NCBI GenBank assembly: GCA_035626595.1 | Contig: DASPNJ010000067.1 | Span: forward strand, 3,834 to 67,833 | Direction: 5' to 3' | DNA: 64,000 nt | From: JAQGMV01 sp035626595 | GTDB lineage: Bacteria; Pseudomonadota; Gammaproteobacteria; Burkholderiales; SG8-41 | Shown: piece after piece, positions 7,751 to 15,360 of the stretch | How positions within the stretch are numbered: position 1 is the stretch's first letter | Layout: every line of letters starts with the position of its first letter | Position numbers and translations under genes: made by a program | Notes under the pieces: generated by a model | What the model saw: only the letters and a program-made list of their open reading frames with translations | What the model was told of the DNA's origin: nothing | Database searches by the model: none

Positions 7751-9163
7751 TCACTCCGGCGCGCTTGCGATTGCATCCGCAAGCGGACGCAGATCCGGGA
7801 GACTGTCGATCGAGAGGATCGCGTCGGCGAGCTCCGCGGCTTGCGCGTCGCTCACTTTTGCGTAGCGCAGGTTCGCGTTGAACTTCGCGAGCAGCTCGTC
7901 GTCGCTCATCGGATTGTCCGGATGGCCTTTGGCGCTCGTGTGCGTCACTTCGCGCGTGCCGAACGCGCCATGGGCGCGGATCGTGCAGCCGCCGATATCG
8001 CGCTGCGCGGCCGCGGGATCGGCAGTCGCGCTGACCTTGGCGATCCATTCGCGAAGCTTCGCCGACGGCGGAATCTCGCCGGCGAGCTGCCCCGGCGTCA
8101 CTTCGCCGTAAGCAAGCGCGCTTGCGACGCACCAGTAGACGCTGAACTGCGCGTTGACGCGCGTTTGCGGCGTGCGCTTTTCCGCGGCGTCGCGGCCGAC
8201 GACGTCATACGCCTGCGGACCCATCACGAGCTCCACGCGCTCGATTGCTGCAGCGTTATCGCCGAGCGCCTTGCGCAGGTCAAGCGCCGCGCTGATCGCC
8301 GGATGCGTGAGGCGGCACGTCGGGTAGGGCTTGATCGAGAGGCGATCGAACTCCCATTCCGCGCTGAGACCGCGGATCGCGCGCGCGGCATCGAAGCGAT
8401 CGCGCAGATAGACGCGGCTCAATCCGTCCTCACCCGTGAGCGGATTCTTCACCCCCGGCAACCCACCGCTTGCCATCAGCGCAGCGGTGAGCGCGTTCGC
8501 GGCGGCATAGCCGGGCTGCACGTGCTTGGTGGGCGCGCCTTCACGCGTCGATTGATGATTCCCGCTCGCGAGGCAGTAGACGATGCCGAGCGCATTGCGC
8601 AGCACGTCGGGCCGCGGATCGATCAGGCGCGCGGCGCCGAGCGTCGCACCGAAATGCCCGAGCAGCGCCGTATAGATCCAGCCGCCTTCCACGAGATTGA
8701 GCCTGGTCGCGACGCCCAGCCGGCACGTGAGCTCGATGCCCAGCAGCACGGCTTCGCAGAATTCCCTGCCGCTCACCGAGCCGCGCAGTCCCGCCGCGGC
8801 GAATGCAGCCGGGATCGCCGCCGAGCCGGCGTGCAGCACCGCCTCGTCGTGCGTATCGTCGAACTCGAGCACGTGACCGTAGTAGCCGTTGCACAGCGCC
8901 GCCGTCGGCGCCGGCACACCCGGTCCGCCGAGCACGCGCGCGTCCGGACGGCCGCCCATGTCGATCAGTACCTTCAGCCACGGCGGCAGCCCCGCCGCCG
9001 CGCGGCCCGCGATCGCCGCGCCGAGATAGTCCAGGAGCTCGCGTCTGACGCTCGCCCGCGTCCGCTCGGGCACGTGGTCCCAGCGCAGCCTTTGCGACAG
9101 ATCGACGAACGCGTCGAGCGTACGCTCGGGTTGGTCAGCGGCCTGCGAATGCCTGTCCATCAT
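7751..9163 (-). CDS. MmgE/PrpD family protein
   Basis: This 470-residue protein is a complete MmgE/PrpD-family member, with the EFDDTHDEAVLHAGSAAI segment that aligns to the active-site region of this family and a typical PTKHVQPGYAAANA stretch. The open frame continues upstream into the next gene, but the double ATG at 9163/9160 lies behind a GCAGGAGAC site and begins the protein properly. It is 20 bp downstream of a TctC gene on the same strand, forming a receptor-enzyme pair. The substrate is probably a small organic acid captured by that receptor; this is inference. Confidence 0.88.
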   Translation of the reverse strand: MMDRHSQAADQPERTLDAFVDLSQRLRWDHVPERTRASVRRELLDYLGAAIAGRAAAGLPPWLKVLIDMGGRPDARVLGGPGVPAPTAALCNGYYGHVLEFDDTHDEAVLHAGSAAIPAAFAAAGLRGSVSGREFCEAVLLGIELTCRLGVATRLNLVEGGWIYTALLGHFGATLGAARLIDPRPDVLRNALGIVYCLASGNHQSTREGAPTKHVQPGYAAANALTAALMASGGLPGVKNPLTGEDGLSRVYLRDRFDAARAIRGLSAEWEFDRLSIKPYPTCRLTHPAISAALDLRKALGDNAAAIERVELVMGPQAYDVVGRDAAEKRTPQTRVNAQFSVYWCVASALAYGEVTPGQLAGEIPPSAKLREWIAKVSATADPAAAQRDIGGCTIRAHGAFGTREVTHTSAKGHPDNPMSDDELLAKFNANLRYAKVSDAQAAELADAILSIDSLPDLRPLADAIASAPE

Positions 9164-9183
9164 GTCTCCTGCACGGTAGCGGT

Positions 9184-10164
9184 TTACTCCGCGCGGATGT
9201 TCGCTTCCTTCGCGATGCGGCTCCACTTCGTGAGGTCGTTCGCGATCACCTTGCCGAACGCTTCCGGCGGTCCGATCACCGGCTCCGCGGCTTCGGCCGA
9301 CAGGCGCTTCGCCATGTCGGGGTCGCGCAGGATCGCGTTGATCTCGCCATTGAGCTTGCTCACGATCGGGCCCGGCACGCCCGCGGGCGCGAGCACGCCC
9401 CACCAGATCGGAGCCTCGTATCCGGGCACGGTCTCGCTGATCGCGGGCACCTGCGACAGCACGGGCGAGCGCTTCGCCGATCCGACGCCGAGCGGCTTGA
9501 GCTTCCCGGAGCGGATGTGCGGGAGCGCCTGAATCAGCGTGCCGAACACCACTTCGACCTGTCCCGTCATGACGTCGAGCATCGCCGGTCCGCCGCCCTT
9601 GTACGGGATATGCGCGAGCTTCACCTTGGCGAGCTGATTGAACAGCTCACCGCCGAAATGGTTGAAGCCGCCGATGCCGGAAGACGCGTATCGCAGATCG
9701 CCGGGCTTCGCTCTGGCGAGCGCGATCAGGTCCTTCACTGTTTTCGCCGCGAAGCTCGGATGCGAGCAGATGACGTTCGCCCCCGCGGCGATCTGCGCGA
9801 CGGGCGCGAACGATTTCACCGGATCGAACGGCACCTTGTGGATGGCGGGATTTTGCGTGAACGATGTCGAGACGATGAGCAGCGTGTGACCGTCCGCCGG
9901 CGCCCGCGACGCGAGCTCGGTGCCGATGAGACCGTCGGCGCCCGGGCGGTTATCGACGATCGTCTGCTGCGGCAGCCGCTCGCTCATCTTCTGCGCGATG
10001 AAGCGCCCGAGGATGTCGTTGCTTCCGCCCGGCGGAAAGGGAACGATCAGGCGGATCGGCTTGGCGGGAAAGCGGCTGGCGTCCTGCGCGTGAGCGGGGG
10101 TGATGCCGGCGGCGCAAGCCGCGGCAAGCGCGCAGAGCGCGAGTCTGGGAGAGGAGGCTTTCAT
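9184..10164 (-). CDS. Bug/TctC family tripartite tricarboxylate receptor
   Basis: This 326-residue periplasmic binding protein has a signal peptide ending ITPAHAQ, followed by the family opening FPAKPIRLIVPFPPGG. IVDNRPGADG and the APADGHTLL segment follow in the usual order. Receptors of this family bind carboxylates for a TctAB-type transporter, but no membrane subunit is encoded here. It starts a two-gene unit with PrpD. Its start faces the acyl-CoA operon across a 118-bp gap that contains a palindrome, so the two units may share one regulator. The ribosome-binding site is weak. Confidence 0.9.
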   Translation of the reverse strand: MKASSPRLALCALAAACAAGITPAHAQDASRFPAKPIRLIVPFPPGGSNDILGRFIAQKMSERLPQQTIVDNRPGADGLIGTELASRAPADGHTLLIVSTSFTQNPAIHKVPFDPVKSFAPVAQIAAGANVICSHPSFAAKTVKDLIALARAKPGDLRYASSGIGGFNHFGGELFNQLAKVKLAHIPYKGGGPAMLDVMTGQVEVVFGTLIQALPHIRSGKLKPLGVGSAKRSPVLSQVPAISETVPGYEAPIWWGVLAPAGVPGPIVSKLNGEINAILRDPDMAKRLSAEAAEPVIGPPEAFGKVIANDLTKWSRIAKEANIRAE

Positions 10165-10226
10165 GGTTTTTGGCGTGGGAAGGTTGCTACAGGGAGCCGC
10201 AGTGTAGGTGGCACGTGGGCTGCCGG

Positions 10227-10248
10227 TCAAATGATCTAGATGATTTGA
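10227..10248. promoter_or_regulatory. Candidate GntR operator palindrome
   Basis: A 22-bp near-perfect palindrome: arms TCAAAT and ATTTGA surround ATCTAGAT, with one symmetric mismatch (G on both sides). It lies in the divergent gap between the TctC-PrpD pair and the acyl-CoA operon, 35 bp before the latter. The operon carries its own FadR-type GntR gene, the obvious candidate to bind here. The assignment of regulator to site is inference. Confidence 0.6.
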
Positions 10249-10282
10249 CACGCCGCTAGGGCGGCGCCTAACATGCGCGGCC

Positions 10283-11530
10283 ATGCCCATCCGCTCCGGC
10301 GCCAGCAGCACCCTGGATTTCTCCAGGCACGTCCAGCCGGACGACGTCGTGACGTGGCCGCAGGGCACCGGCGAGCCGCTCGGCCTTGCGCAACGGTTGG
10401 TGGCGCAGCGCCATGAGCTGCCGCCGCTTACGGTGTTCGTCGGTATGACCGTGAGCGGGACGCTTTCGCCGGAGCACTCCGACCGCTTCCGCTTCCGCAC
10501 GCTGAACGGCGCCGGCAGCACGCGCAAGCTCACGCTCGCCAACGTCGCCGACATCGTGCCCGCGTATGTCTCCCAGGTGCCCGCCCTCGTACGCTCCGGC
10601 GCGATCCCGGTGGACGTCGTGCTGCTGCGCGTGAAGCCGCATCCGAAGCCGGGTTACTTCACCGTCGGCGTCATGGCCGACTTCGTTCCGGCGCTCGTCG
10701 CCGCGGCGCGTTGCGTGATCGCGGAGAACGACCCGCGGCTGCCGATGACCGCACAGGATGCGCTGATCGCGGCGAGCGACATCGACGTGCTCACCGAATG
10801 CGATGCCGGCGAAATCCTGATGCCCGATCCGGAGCCGGACGACATCGACAAGCGCGTTGCGGCACATGTCGCGGCGCTGATTCCCGATGGCGCTACGATC
10901 CAGATGGGCGTCGGCGGCTTACCGGTCGCGGTCTGCCGTGCGCTGGAGAACCACCGCGACCTCGGCGTCCACAGCGGGGTCATCTCCGACGTGATCGTCG
11001 ATCTGGTGGAGAAGGGCGTGGTCACGAACGCGCGCAAGGGTATCGATGCGGGCCGCACCGTCACCGGCGGCCTCTTCGGCAGCCGTACGCTGATGGATTT
11101 CGCCGACGGCAACGACGCGCTCGAGATGCGCTCGTCCGAGTACACGCACAGCCAGCAGACCCTCGCGCGCGTGCAGCAGCTCTACGCGATCAACTCCGGC
11201 ATCGAGGTCGATTTGACCGGCAACGTGAATTCCGAAATCGCGGGCGAGCGTTATCTCGGCGCCATCGGCGGGCAACTGGACTTCGTCCGCGGCGCAATCG
11301 CTTCGCCCGGCGGCCGCTCGATCATCGCGGTGCCTTCGACCACGCCCGACGGCAAGCACTCGCGCATCGTGACCTCGCTCGAAGGGCGGCCGGTGACGAC
11401 GCCGCGTGGCGACGCAGACATCGTCGTCACCGAGTACGGTATCGCTGATCTGCGCGGGCGCTCCTTCAGCGAGCGTGCGCAGCGCCTTCGCGCCATCGCC
11501 CATCCCGATTTCCGTGATCGCCTTCGATAG
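10283..11530 (+). CDS. Acetyl-CoA hydrolase/transferase family CoA-transferase
   Basis: This 415-residue protein belongs to the acetyl-CoA hydrolase/4-hydroxybutyrate CoA-transferase family, which activates a carboxylic acid with CoA taken from another acyl-CoA through a glutamyl thioester. IQMGVGGLP, NSGIEVDLTGNVNSE and AIGGQLDF are family segments, and the length is normal for the single-chain group. It opens a plus-strand operon (enoyl-CoA hydratase 8 bp later, then a GntR regulator). Itaconate CoA-transferases belong to this family, and the downstream hydratase and CitE-like lyase would suit such a route. Start ATG 10283 is the first in frame after the operator. Confidence 0.87.
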   Translation: MPIRSGASSTLDFSRHVQPDDVVTWPQGTGEPLGLAQRLVAQRHELPPLTVFVGMTVSGTLSPEHSDRFRFRTLNGAGSTRKLTLANVADIVPAYVSQVPALVRSGAIPVDVVLLRVKPHPKPGYFTVGVMADFVPALVAAARCVIAENDPRLPMTAQDALIAASDIDVLTECDAGEILMPDPEPDDIDKRVAAHVAALIPDGATIQMGVGGLPVAVCRALENHRDLGVHSGVISDVIVDLVEKGVVTNARKGIDAGRTVTGGLFGSRTLMDFADGNDALEMRSSEYTHSQQTLARVQQLYAINSGIEVDLTGNVNSEIAGERYLGAIGGQLDFVRGAIASPGGRSIIAVPSTTPDGKHSRIVTSLEGRPVTTPRGDADIVVTEYGIADLRGRSFSERAQRLRAIAHPDFRDRLR

Positions 11531-11538
11531 GGGACAAC

Positions 11539-12330
11539 ATGCAGACAGACGCCGGCATCGTGGTGGAAACGACCGCAGAGGGCATCGTGACGATTCGGCT
11601 GGACCGTCCCGACCGCCTGAACGCGTTGGGTGTGGGCATGGTCGATGCGCTCGAACGCGCCATTGCGGGCGCGATCGCCATGCCCGCGCGGGTGTTGCTC
11701 GTGCGCGGCACCGGCCGCGCGTTCTGCGCGGGCGCCGATTTGAAGGAGCGGCGCACGATGGAGGAGGCGGCGCGCGTGAAGCACAATCGCGCGATCAACG
11801 CGGCGGTGAACGCGCTCGCCGCCGCACCCATGCCCACGATGGCCGTCATCAACGGCCTCGCGCTCGGCGGCGGCTGCGAGATGGCGCTCGCGTGCGATCT
11901 GCGTTACGCCGCGGAGGACGCGCAGATCGGGCTCACCGAAATGCGCATCGGCGCGATCCCCGGCGCGGGCGGCACGCAGCGCATGCCGCGCGTGATCGGC
12001 GCCGCGCGGGCGCTCGAGATGATGCTGATGGGCGAGCCGGTCAACGGCACGCGCGCCGAGCAGATCGGTCTGGTCCATGCTGCGGTTCCCGCTGCCGAGC
12101 TCGATACGTACGTTCAGCGTATTGCCGAGGTCCTTGCATCGCGTTCACCGAGTGGCGCCCATACGATCAAGCGCCTCGTGCGCGAAGGCATGGAGCGTCC
12201 GCTCGAGGCGGGCCTCGAGCTCGAGCGCGCGGCGCTCCAGCAGGTGCTCGCTTCCGCGGACTATGCCGAAGGGCTCGCGGCATTCGCCGAAAAGCGCCAG
12301 CCGCGCTTTAGCGGGGGTAACGCGACGTGA
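11539..12330 (+). CDS. Enoyl-CoA hydratase
   Basis: This 263-residue protein is a crotonase with both catalytic glutamates recognisable, one in GLTEMRIGAIPGAGGTQR and one in ARALEMMLMGEP. Oxyanion-hole segments FCAGADLK and NGLALGGG are also intact. It should hydrate a 2-enoyl-CoA to the 3-hydroxyacyl-CoA. It lies 8 bp after the CoA-transferase gene, with an AGGGGA ribosome-binding site, and its stop overlaps the GntR start by 4 bp. The protein ends KRQPRFSG, the common C-terminus of the family. Confidence 0.92.
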   Translation: MQTDAGIVVETTAEGIVTIRLDRPDRLNALGVGMVDALERAIAGAIAMPARVLLVRGTGRAFCAGADLKERRTMEEAARVKHNRAINAAVNALAAAPMPTMAVINGLALGGGCEMALACDLRYAAEDAQIGLTEMRIGAIPGAGGTQRMPRVIGAARALEMMLMGEPVNGTRAEQIGLVHAAVPAAELDTYVQRIAEVLASRSPSGAHTIKRLVREGMERPLEAGLELERAALQQVLASADYAEGLAAFAEKRQPRFSGGNAT

Positions 12331-13088
12331 GCCGCGCGCCGATTCCTCACCGCAGCAAGGCCGAGCACGTCGCGCAGCAGTTGCTCGAGCGCATCATCGC
12401 CGCGAAGCTCGAACCGGGTGTGAGCTTCGCGACCGAGGCCGAGCTCCTCTCGCAGTTCAACGTGAGCCGGCCCACGCTGCGCGAGAGCCTGAAGCTCCTC
12501 GAATCCCAGGGCGTGCTCGAGCTGCGTCCCGGTCCCGGCGGCGGCATCATCGTGCGCGAGCCGAGCACCGATCTGCTGGCGCATGGGCTTTCGGTGTTCC
12601 TGCGCCTGCACGAAGTGCCGTTCGTCACCGTCATCAAGGCGCGCGAAGTGATCGAGCCCGCGCTCGCCTACGAAGCCGCCCTGAACGGAGCTGAAGAAGA
12701 CTTCGCGGCGCTCGAAGCCTCGATCGCGCGCATGAAAGCGCTCGACGCGCAGAAGGATCACGAGGCGTTCCTCGAAGAGAACCGCGCGTTCCACGGCGTG
12801 ATCGCGCGCGCGAGCGGCAACAAGGTGCTGGAGATCTTCTGGGAGACGATCAGCATTCTCGCGCACGGCGAGCATCACGGTATCCGCTACTCCGTCGGCA
12901 ACCAGATGCACGTCGTCAAGGCGCACCAGCGCATTGTCGATGCCTGCCGCAAGCGCGACGGCGAGGCCGCGGCCACCGCGATGGAAGAGCACGTGAGCGG
13001 CCTCGAAAACCTCGTGCGGCAGCGCTATCAGCACCTGCTGGCGCAGCCGACCAGCGTGGTCGAACGGCCGGGCCGCTCGATCGCGTAA
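12327..13088 (+). CDS. FadR/GntR family transcriptional regulator (FCD domain)
   Basis: This 253-residue regulator has an N-terminal winged helix-turn-helix of GntR type (LLSQFNVSRPTLRESLKLLESQG, residues about 37-60) and an all-helical FCD ligand-binding domain with the metal-binding type acidic and histidine residues (ENRAFHGVIARASGN). It starts with GTG inside the stop of the hydratase gene (4-bp overlap), so it is part of the operon and probably represses it in response to an acid or acyl-CoA ligand. The palindrome at 10227 is the likely operator. Confidence 0.9.
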   Translation: MSRAPIPHRSKAEHVAQQLLERIIAAKLEPGVSFATEAELLSQFNVSRPTLRESLKLLESQGVLELRPGPGGGIIVREPSTDLLAHGLSVFLRLHEVPFVTVIKAREVIEPALAYEAALNGAEEDFAALEASIARMKALDAQKDHEAFLEENRAFHGVIARASGNKVLEIFWETISILAHGEHHGIRYSVGNQMHVVKAHQRIVDACRKRDGEAAATAMEEHVSGLENLVRQRYQHLLAQPTSVVERPGRSIA

Positions 13089-13104
13089 CTTGACCGGAGC
13101 TTTC

Positions 13105-14268
13105 ATGAAATTCGAACTGACGCAGGAACAGCGCGGCATGGTGAACACCGTGCGCGAGCTCACGCAGGAGAAGTTCAAGCCGAATGCGCTGAAGTACATG
13201 GACGGCTCGTTCCCGTGGGACAACATGCGCGAGCTCGCGAAGATCGGCGTGCTCGGCATGGCCGTGCCGGAGGAATACGGCGGGCTGGGCTTGCCGGTGC
13301 TCGATACCGCGCTCGTGCTGGAGGAGATCGCCAAGGGCTGTTACGTGACGGCGATGGCGGTGCTCGGCGAAGTCGGCGTGCAATGCAAGATCCTGGACGT
13401 CTTCGCGCCGAAGCACATCAAGGAGCGGCTGCTGCCGGGTGTCTGCACGGGCGAGGTGATCCTCGCGGTGTGCATGACCGAGCCCCACGCCGGCACCGAC
13501 GTCGCGAACTACCGCACGAATACCGACATCGTCGGCGACAAGCTCGTGATGAACGGTGTGAAGACGCTGATCAGCCGTGTCGACGAAGCGCAGGCGTTCA
13601 TCGTCTTCAGCCGCATCAACAGGACACCGGGGCGCGAAGGCATCGGCTGCGTGATGATCGAGCGCGGCACGCCCGGCTTCGAATGCACGGCGCGCTATCA
13701 CACGATGGGCGGCGAGAACCTCGCCGAGATCCGCTTCGAGAACTGCGAGCTGCCGCTGGAGAACCTGATCATCAAGGAGGACGGCTTTCGCAAGCTCCTG
13801 TCCGCGTTCAACACGCAGCGCTGTCTGAACCCGAGCATCTCGCTCGGTCTCGCGGAGGGCGCGTTCGAGGAAGCGGTGAAGTACGCGCGCGAGCGCAGCG
13901 CATTCAATCGTCCGATCGGCGAGTTTCAGGCGGTCCGGCACAAGCTCGCGGAGATGTATCGCGATATCGAAGCGAGCCGCTCGATCCTGTACCGGGCCTG
14001 CGCCACGGCCAACCCGTTTCCCGATCCGTACATGGCCGCGATCGCGAAAATCACCGTGAACGAGATGTCGCTGCGCGTCACCAGCGACGCGATCCAGGTC
14101 CACGGCGGCTACGGCTTCACCGACGAGTTCCCGGTCTCGCGCTTCTACCGCGGCGCGCGCTACGGTACGCTCGGCGGCGGTACGACCGAGACGCTGAAGG
14201 AGCTCGTCGGCAAGAAGATCATGACCGACTTCCCGCGCGACGGCTTCCTCGGCATGGGCACGTTCTGA
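13105..14268 (+). CDS. Acyl-CoA dehydrogenase
   Basis: This 387-residue flavoenzyme has the FAD- and substrate-binding pattern of acyl-CoA dehydrogenases: VPEEYGGLGLP near residue 55, MTEPHAGTD, RSAFNRPIGEFQAVRHKLA, and HGGYGFTDEFPVSRFYRGAR near the end. The position that holds the catalytic Glu in medium-chain enzymes (YEGT) reads GGGT here, so the base must come from another place, as in isovaleryl-CoA-type enzymes, or the reaction differs. Start ATG 13105 has GGAG six bases upstream; a TTG at 13090 is in frame but weaker. It belongs to the acyl-CoA operon. Confidence 0.9.
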   Translation: MKFELTQEQRGMVNTVRELTQEKFKPNALKYMDGSFPWDNMRELAKIGVLGMAVPEEYGGLGLPVLDTALVLEEIAKGCYVTAMAVLGEVGVQCKILDVFAPKHIKERLLPGVCTGEVILAVCMTEPHAGTDVANYRTNTDIVGDKLVMNGVKTLISRVDEAQAFIVFSRINRTPGREGIGCVMIERGTPGFECTARYHTMGGENLAEIRFENCELPLENLIIKEDGFRKLLSAFNTQRCLNPSISLGLAEGAFEEAVKYARERSAFNRPIGEFQAVRHKLAEMYRDIEASRSILYRACATANPFPDPYMAAIAKITVNEMSLRVTSDAIQVHGGYGFTDEFPVSRFYRGARYGTLGGGTTETLKELVGKKIMTDFPRDGFLGMGTF

Positions 14269-14304
14269 TGACACCTGCCTCGTCATTCCTGCCAATCCCT
14301 GGTC

Positions 14305-14414
14305 TCGTCATTCCCGCGAAGGCGGGAATCCAGAAAAAGAAGTGGGTTCTGGGTACCCGCCTGCGCGGGTGCGACCTATTTCTACCCTCGCCCCGCGCAG
14401 CGGGGCGAGGGTAG
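14305..14414. repeat. Composite dispersed repeats, including a 15-bp-arm hairpin
   Basis: From 14305 the sequence carries a CGTCATTCCCGCGAAGGCGG unit, a degenerate partner (GGGTACCCGCCTGCGCGGGT), and from 14382 a perfect hairpin with arms CTACCCTCGCCCCGC and GCGGGGCGAGGGTAG around GCA. Related units occur at 16656 (first type) and 46945 (second type). The downstream flank GGTGAGG becomes the ribosome-binding site of the CitE-like gene. Confidence 0.82.
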
Positions 14415-14427
14415 GGTGAGGCGCAGC

Positions 14428-15312
14428 ATGAGGTCGCTCCTCTTCGTACCCGGCGACGACGAACGCAAGATCATGAAAGCGCTCGGCTCCGCCGCCGATG
14501 CGCTGATCCTCGATCTCGAGGATGCCGTGGCGCCGCAGCGCAAGGCCGCGGCGCGCGAGATCTGCGCAGCGGCGCTGCGCAGCGCGAGCACGACCAAAGC
14601 GCTGTTCGTGCGCATGAACGCGCTCGACACGCCGGACGCGCACGAGGATCTGACCGCCGTGGTCGGCGCCAGGCCGTTCGGCATCGTCGTCCCGAAGTGC
14701 CGCGGCGGCGCCGATGCGCATCGCGTCTCCGTGATGCTCGACACGATCGAAGCGCGCGAGCACGTGACGCCCGGCGCAACGCGCATCCTGCCGATCGTCA
14801 CCGAGACCGCGGCGTCGCTGTTCGCTCTCGGCACGTATGCCGACCCGCCGATCCCGCGCCTCTACGGCATGCTGTGGGGCGGTGAGGACCTCGCGGCCGA
14901 TATCGGCGCCGTCGCGAACCGCGATGCGGCCGGCCGCTACGCGCCGCTCTTCGAGCTCGCGCGTTCGCTGTGCCTGCTCGGCGCCGCAGCGGCGTCGGTG
15001 CTCGCCGTCGATGCGGTGTACACCGACTTCCGCGATTCCGAAGGCCTGCAGGCCGAAGCGCTGGAAGGATTGCGCAGCGGTTTCGGCGCGAAAGCGGCGA
15101 TCCATCCTGCACAGTGTGAGGTGATCAATGTCGCGTTCACGCCGTCTGCGTCCGACGTCGAATGGGCGCAGCGGGTCGTCGCGGCATTCGAAGGCGCCGG
15201 CGGCGGCGTCGCAGCGATCGACGGCAAGATGCTCGACCGGCCGCACCTGCGCAGCGCGCAGCGCGTGCTCGCCCGAGCGCGAGGATCGGCCGCGTCCGTC
15301 GATACCGCGTAG
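14428..15312 (+). CDS. HpcH/HpaI aldolase/citrate lyase family (CitE-like)
   Basis: This 294-residue TIM-barrel lyase starts MRSLLFVPGDDERKIMKALG, the classic CitE-family opening. DALILDLEDAV, WGGEDLAADIGA (metal-binding acids) and FGAKAAIHPAQ follow. Stand-alone members cleave 3-hydroxy-acyl-CoAs such as malyl-, methylmalyl- or citramalyl-CoA. With the CoA-transferase, hydratase and dehydrogenase upstream it would complete breakdown of a short dicarboxylate; the exact substrate is inferred. ATG 14428 has GAGG seven bases upstream, derived from the repeat in front; GTG 14416 is a weaker alternative. Its TAG stop is formed by the next repeat. Confidence 0.88.
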   Translation: MRSLLFVPGDDERKIMKALGSAADALILDLEDAVAPQRKAAAREICAAALRSASTTKALFVRMNALDTPDAHEDLTAVVGARPFGIVVPKCRGGADAHRVSVMLDTIEAREHVTPGATRILPIVTETAASLFALGTYADPPIPRLYGMLWGGEDLAADIGAVANRDAAGRYAPLFELARSLCLLGAAAASVLAVDAVYTDFRDSEGLQAEALEGLRSGFGAKAAIHPAQCEVINVAFTPSASDVEWAQRVVAAFEGAGGGVAAIDGKMLDRPHLRSAQRVLARARGSAASVDTA

Positions 15313-15332
15313 GGTGCGCCGATGGCGCACCG
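15308..15332. repeat. GGTGCGC-family hairpin repeat
   Basis: A single unit, CGTAGGGTGCGCC followed by GATGGCGCACCG. Its TAG supplies the stop codon of the CitE-like gene. Because the downstream CaiB gene starts only 28 bp later, the hairpin sits inside the transcript. Confidence 0.8.
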
Positions 15333-15360
15333 ACGAATTAATGAACAACGTGGAGCTTTG

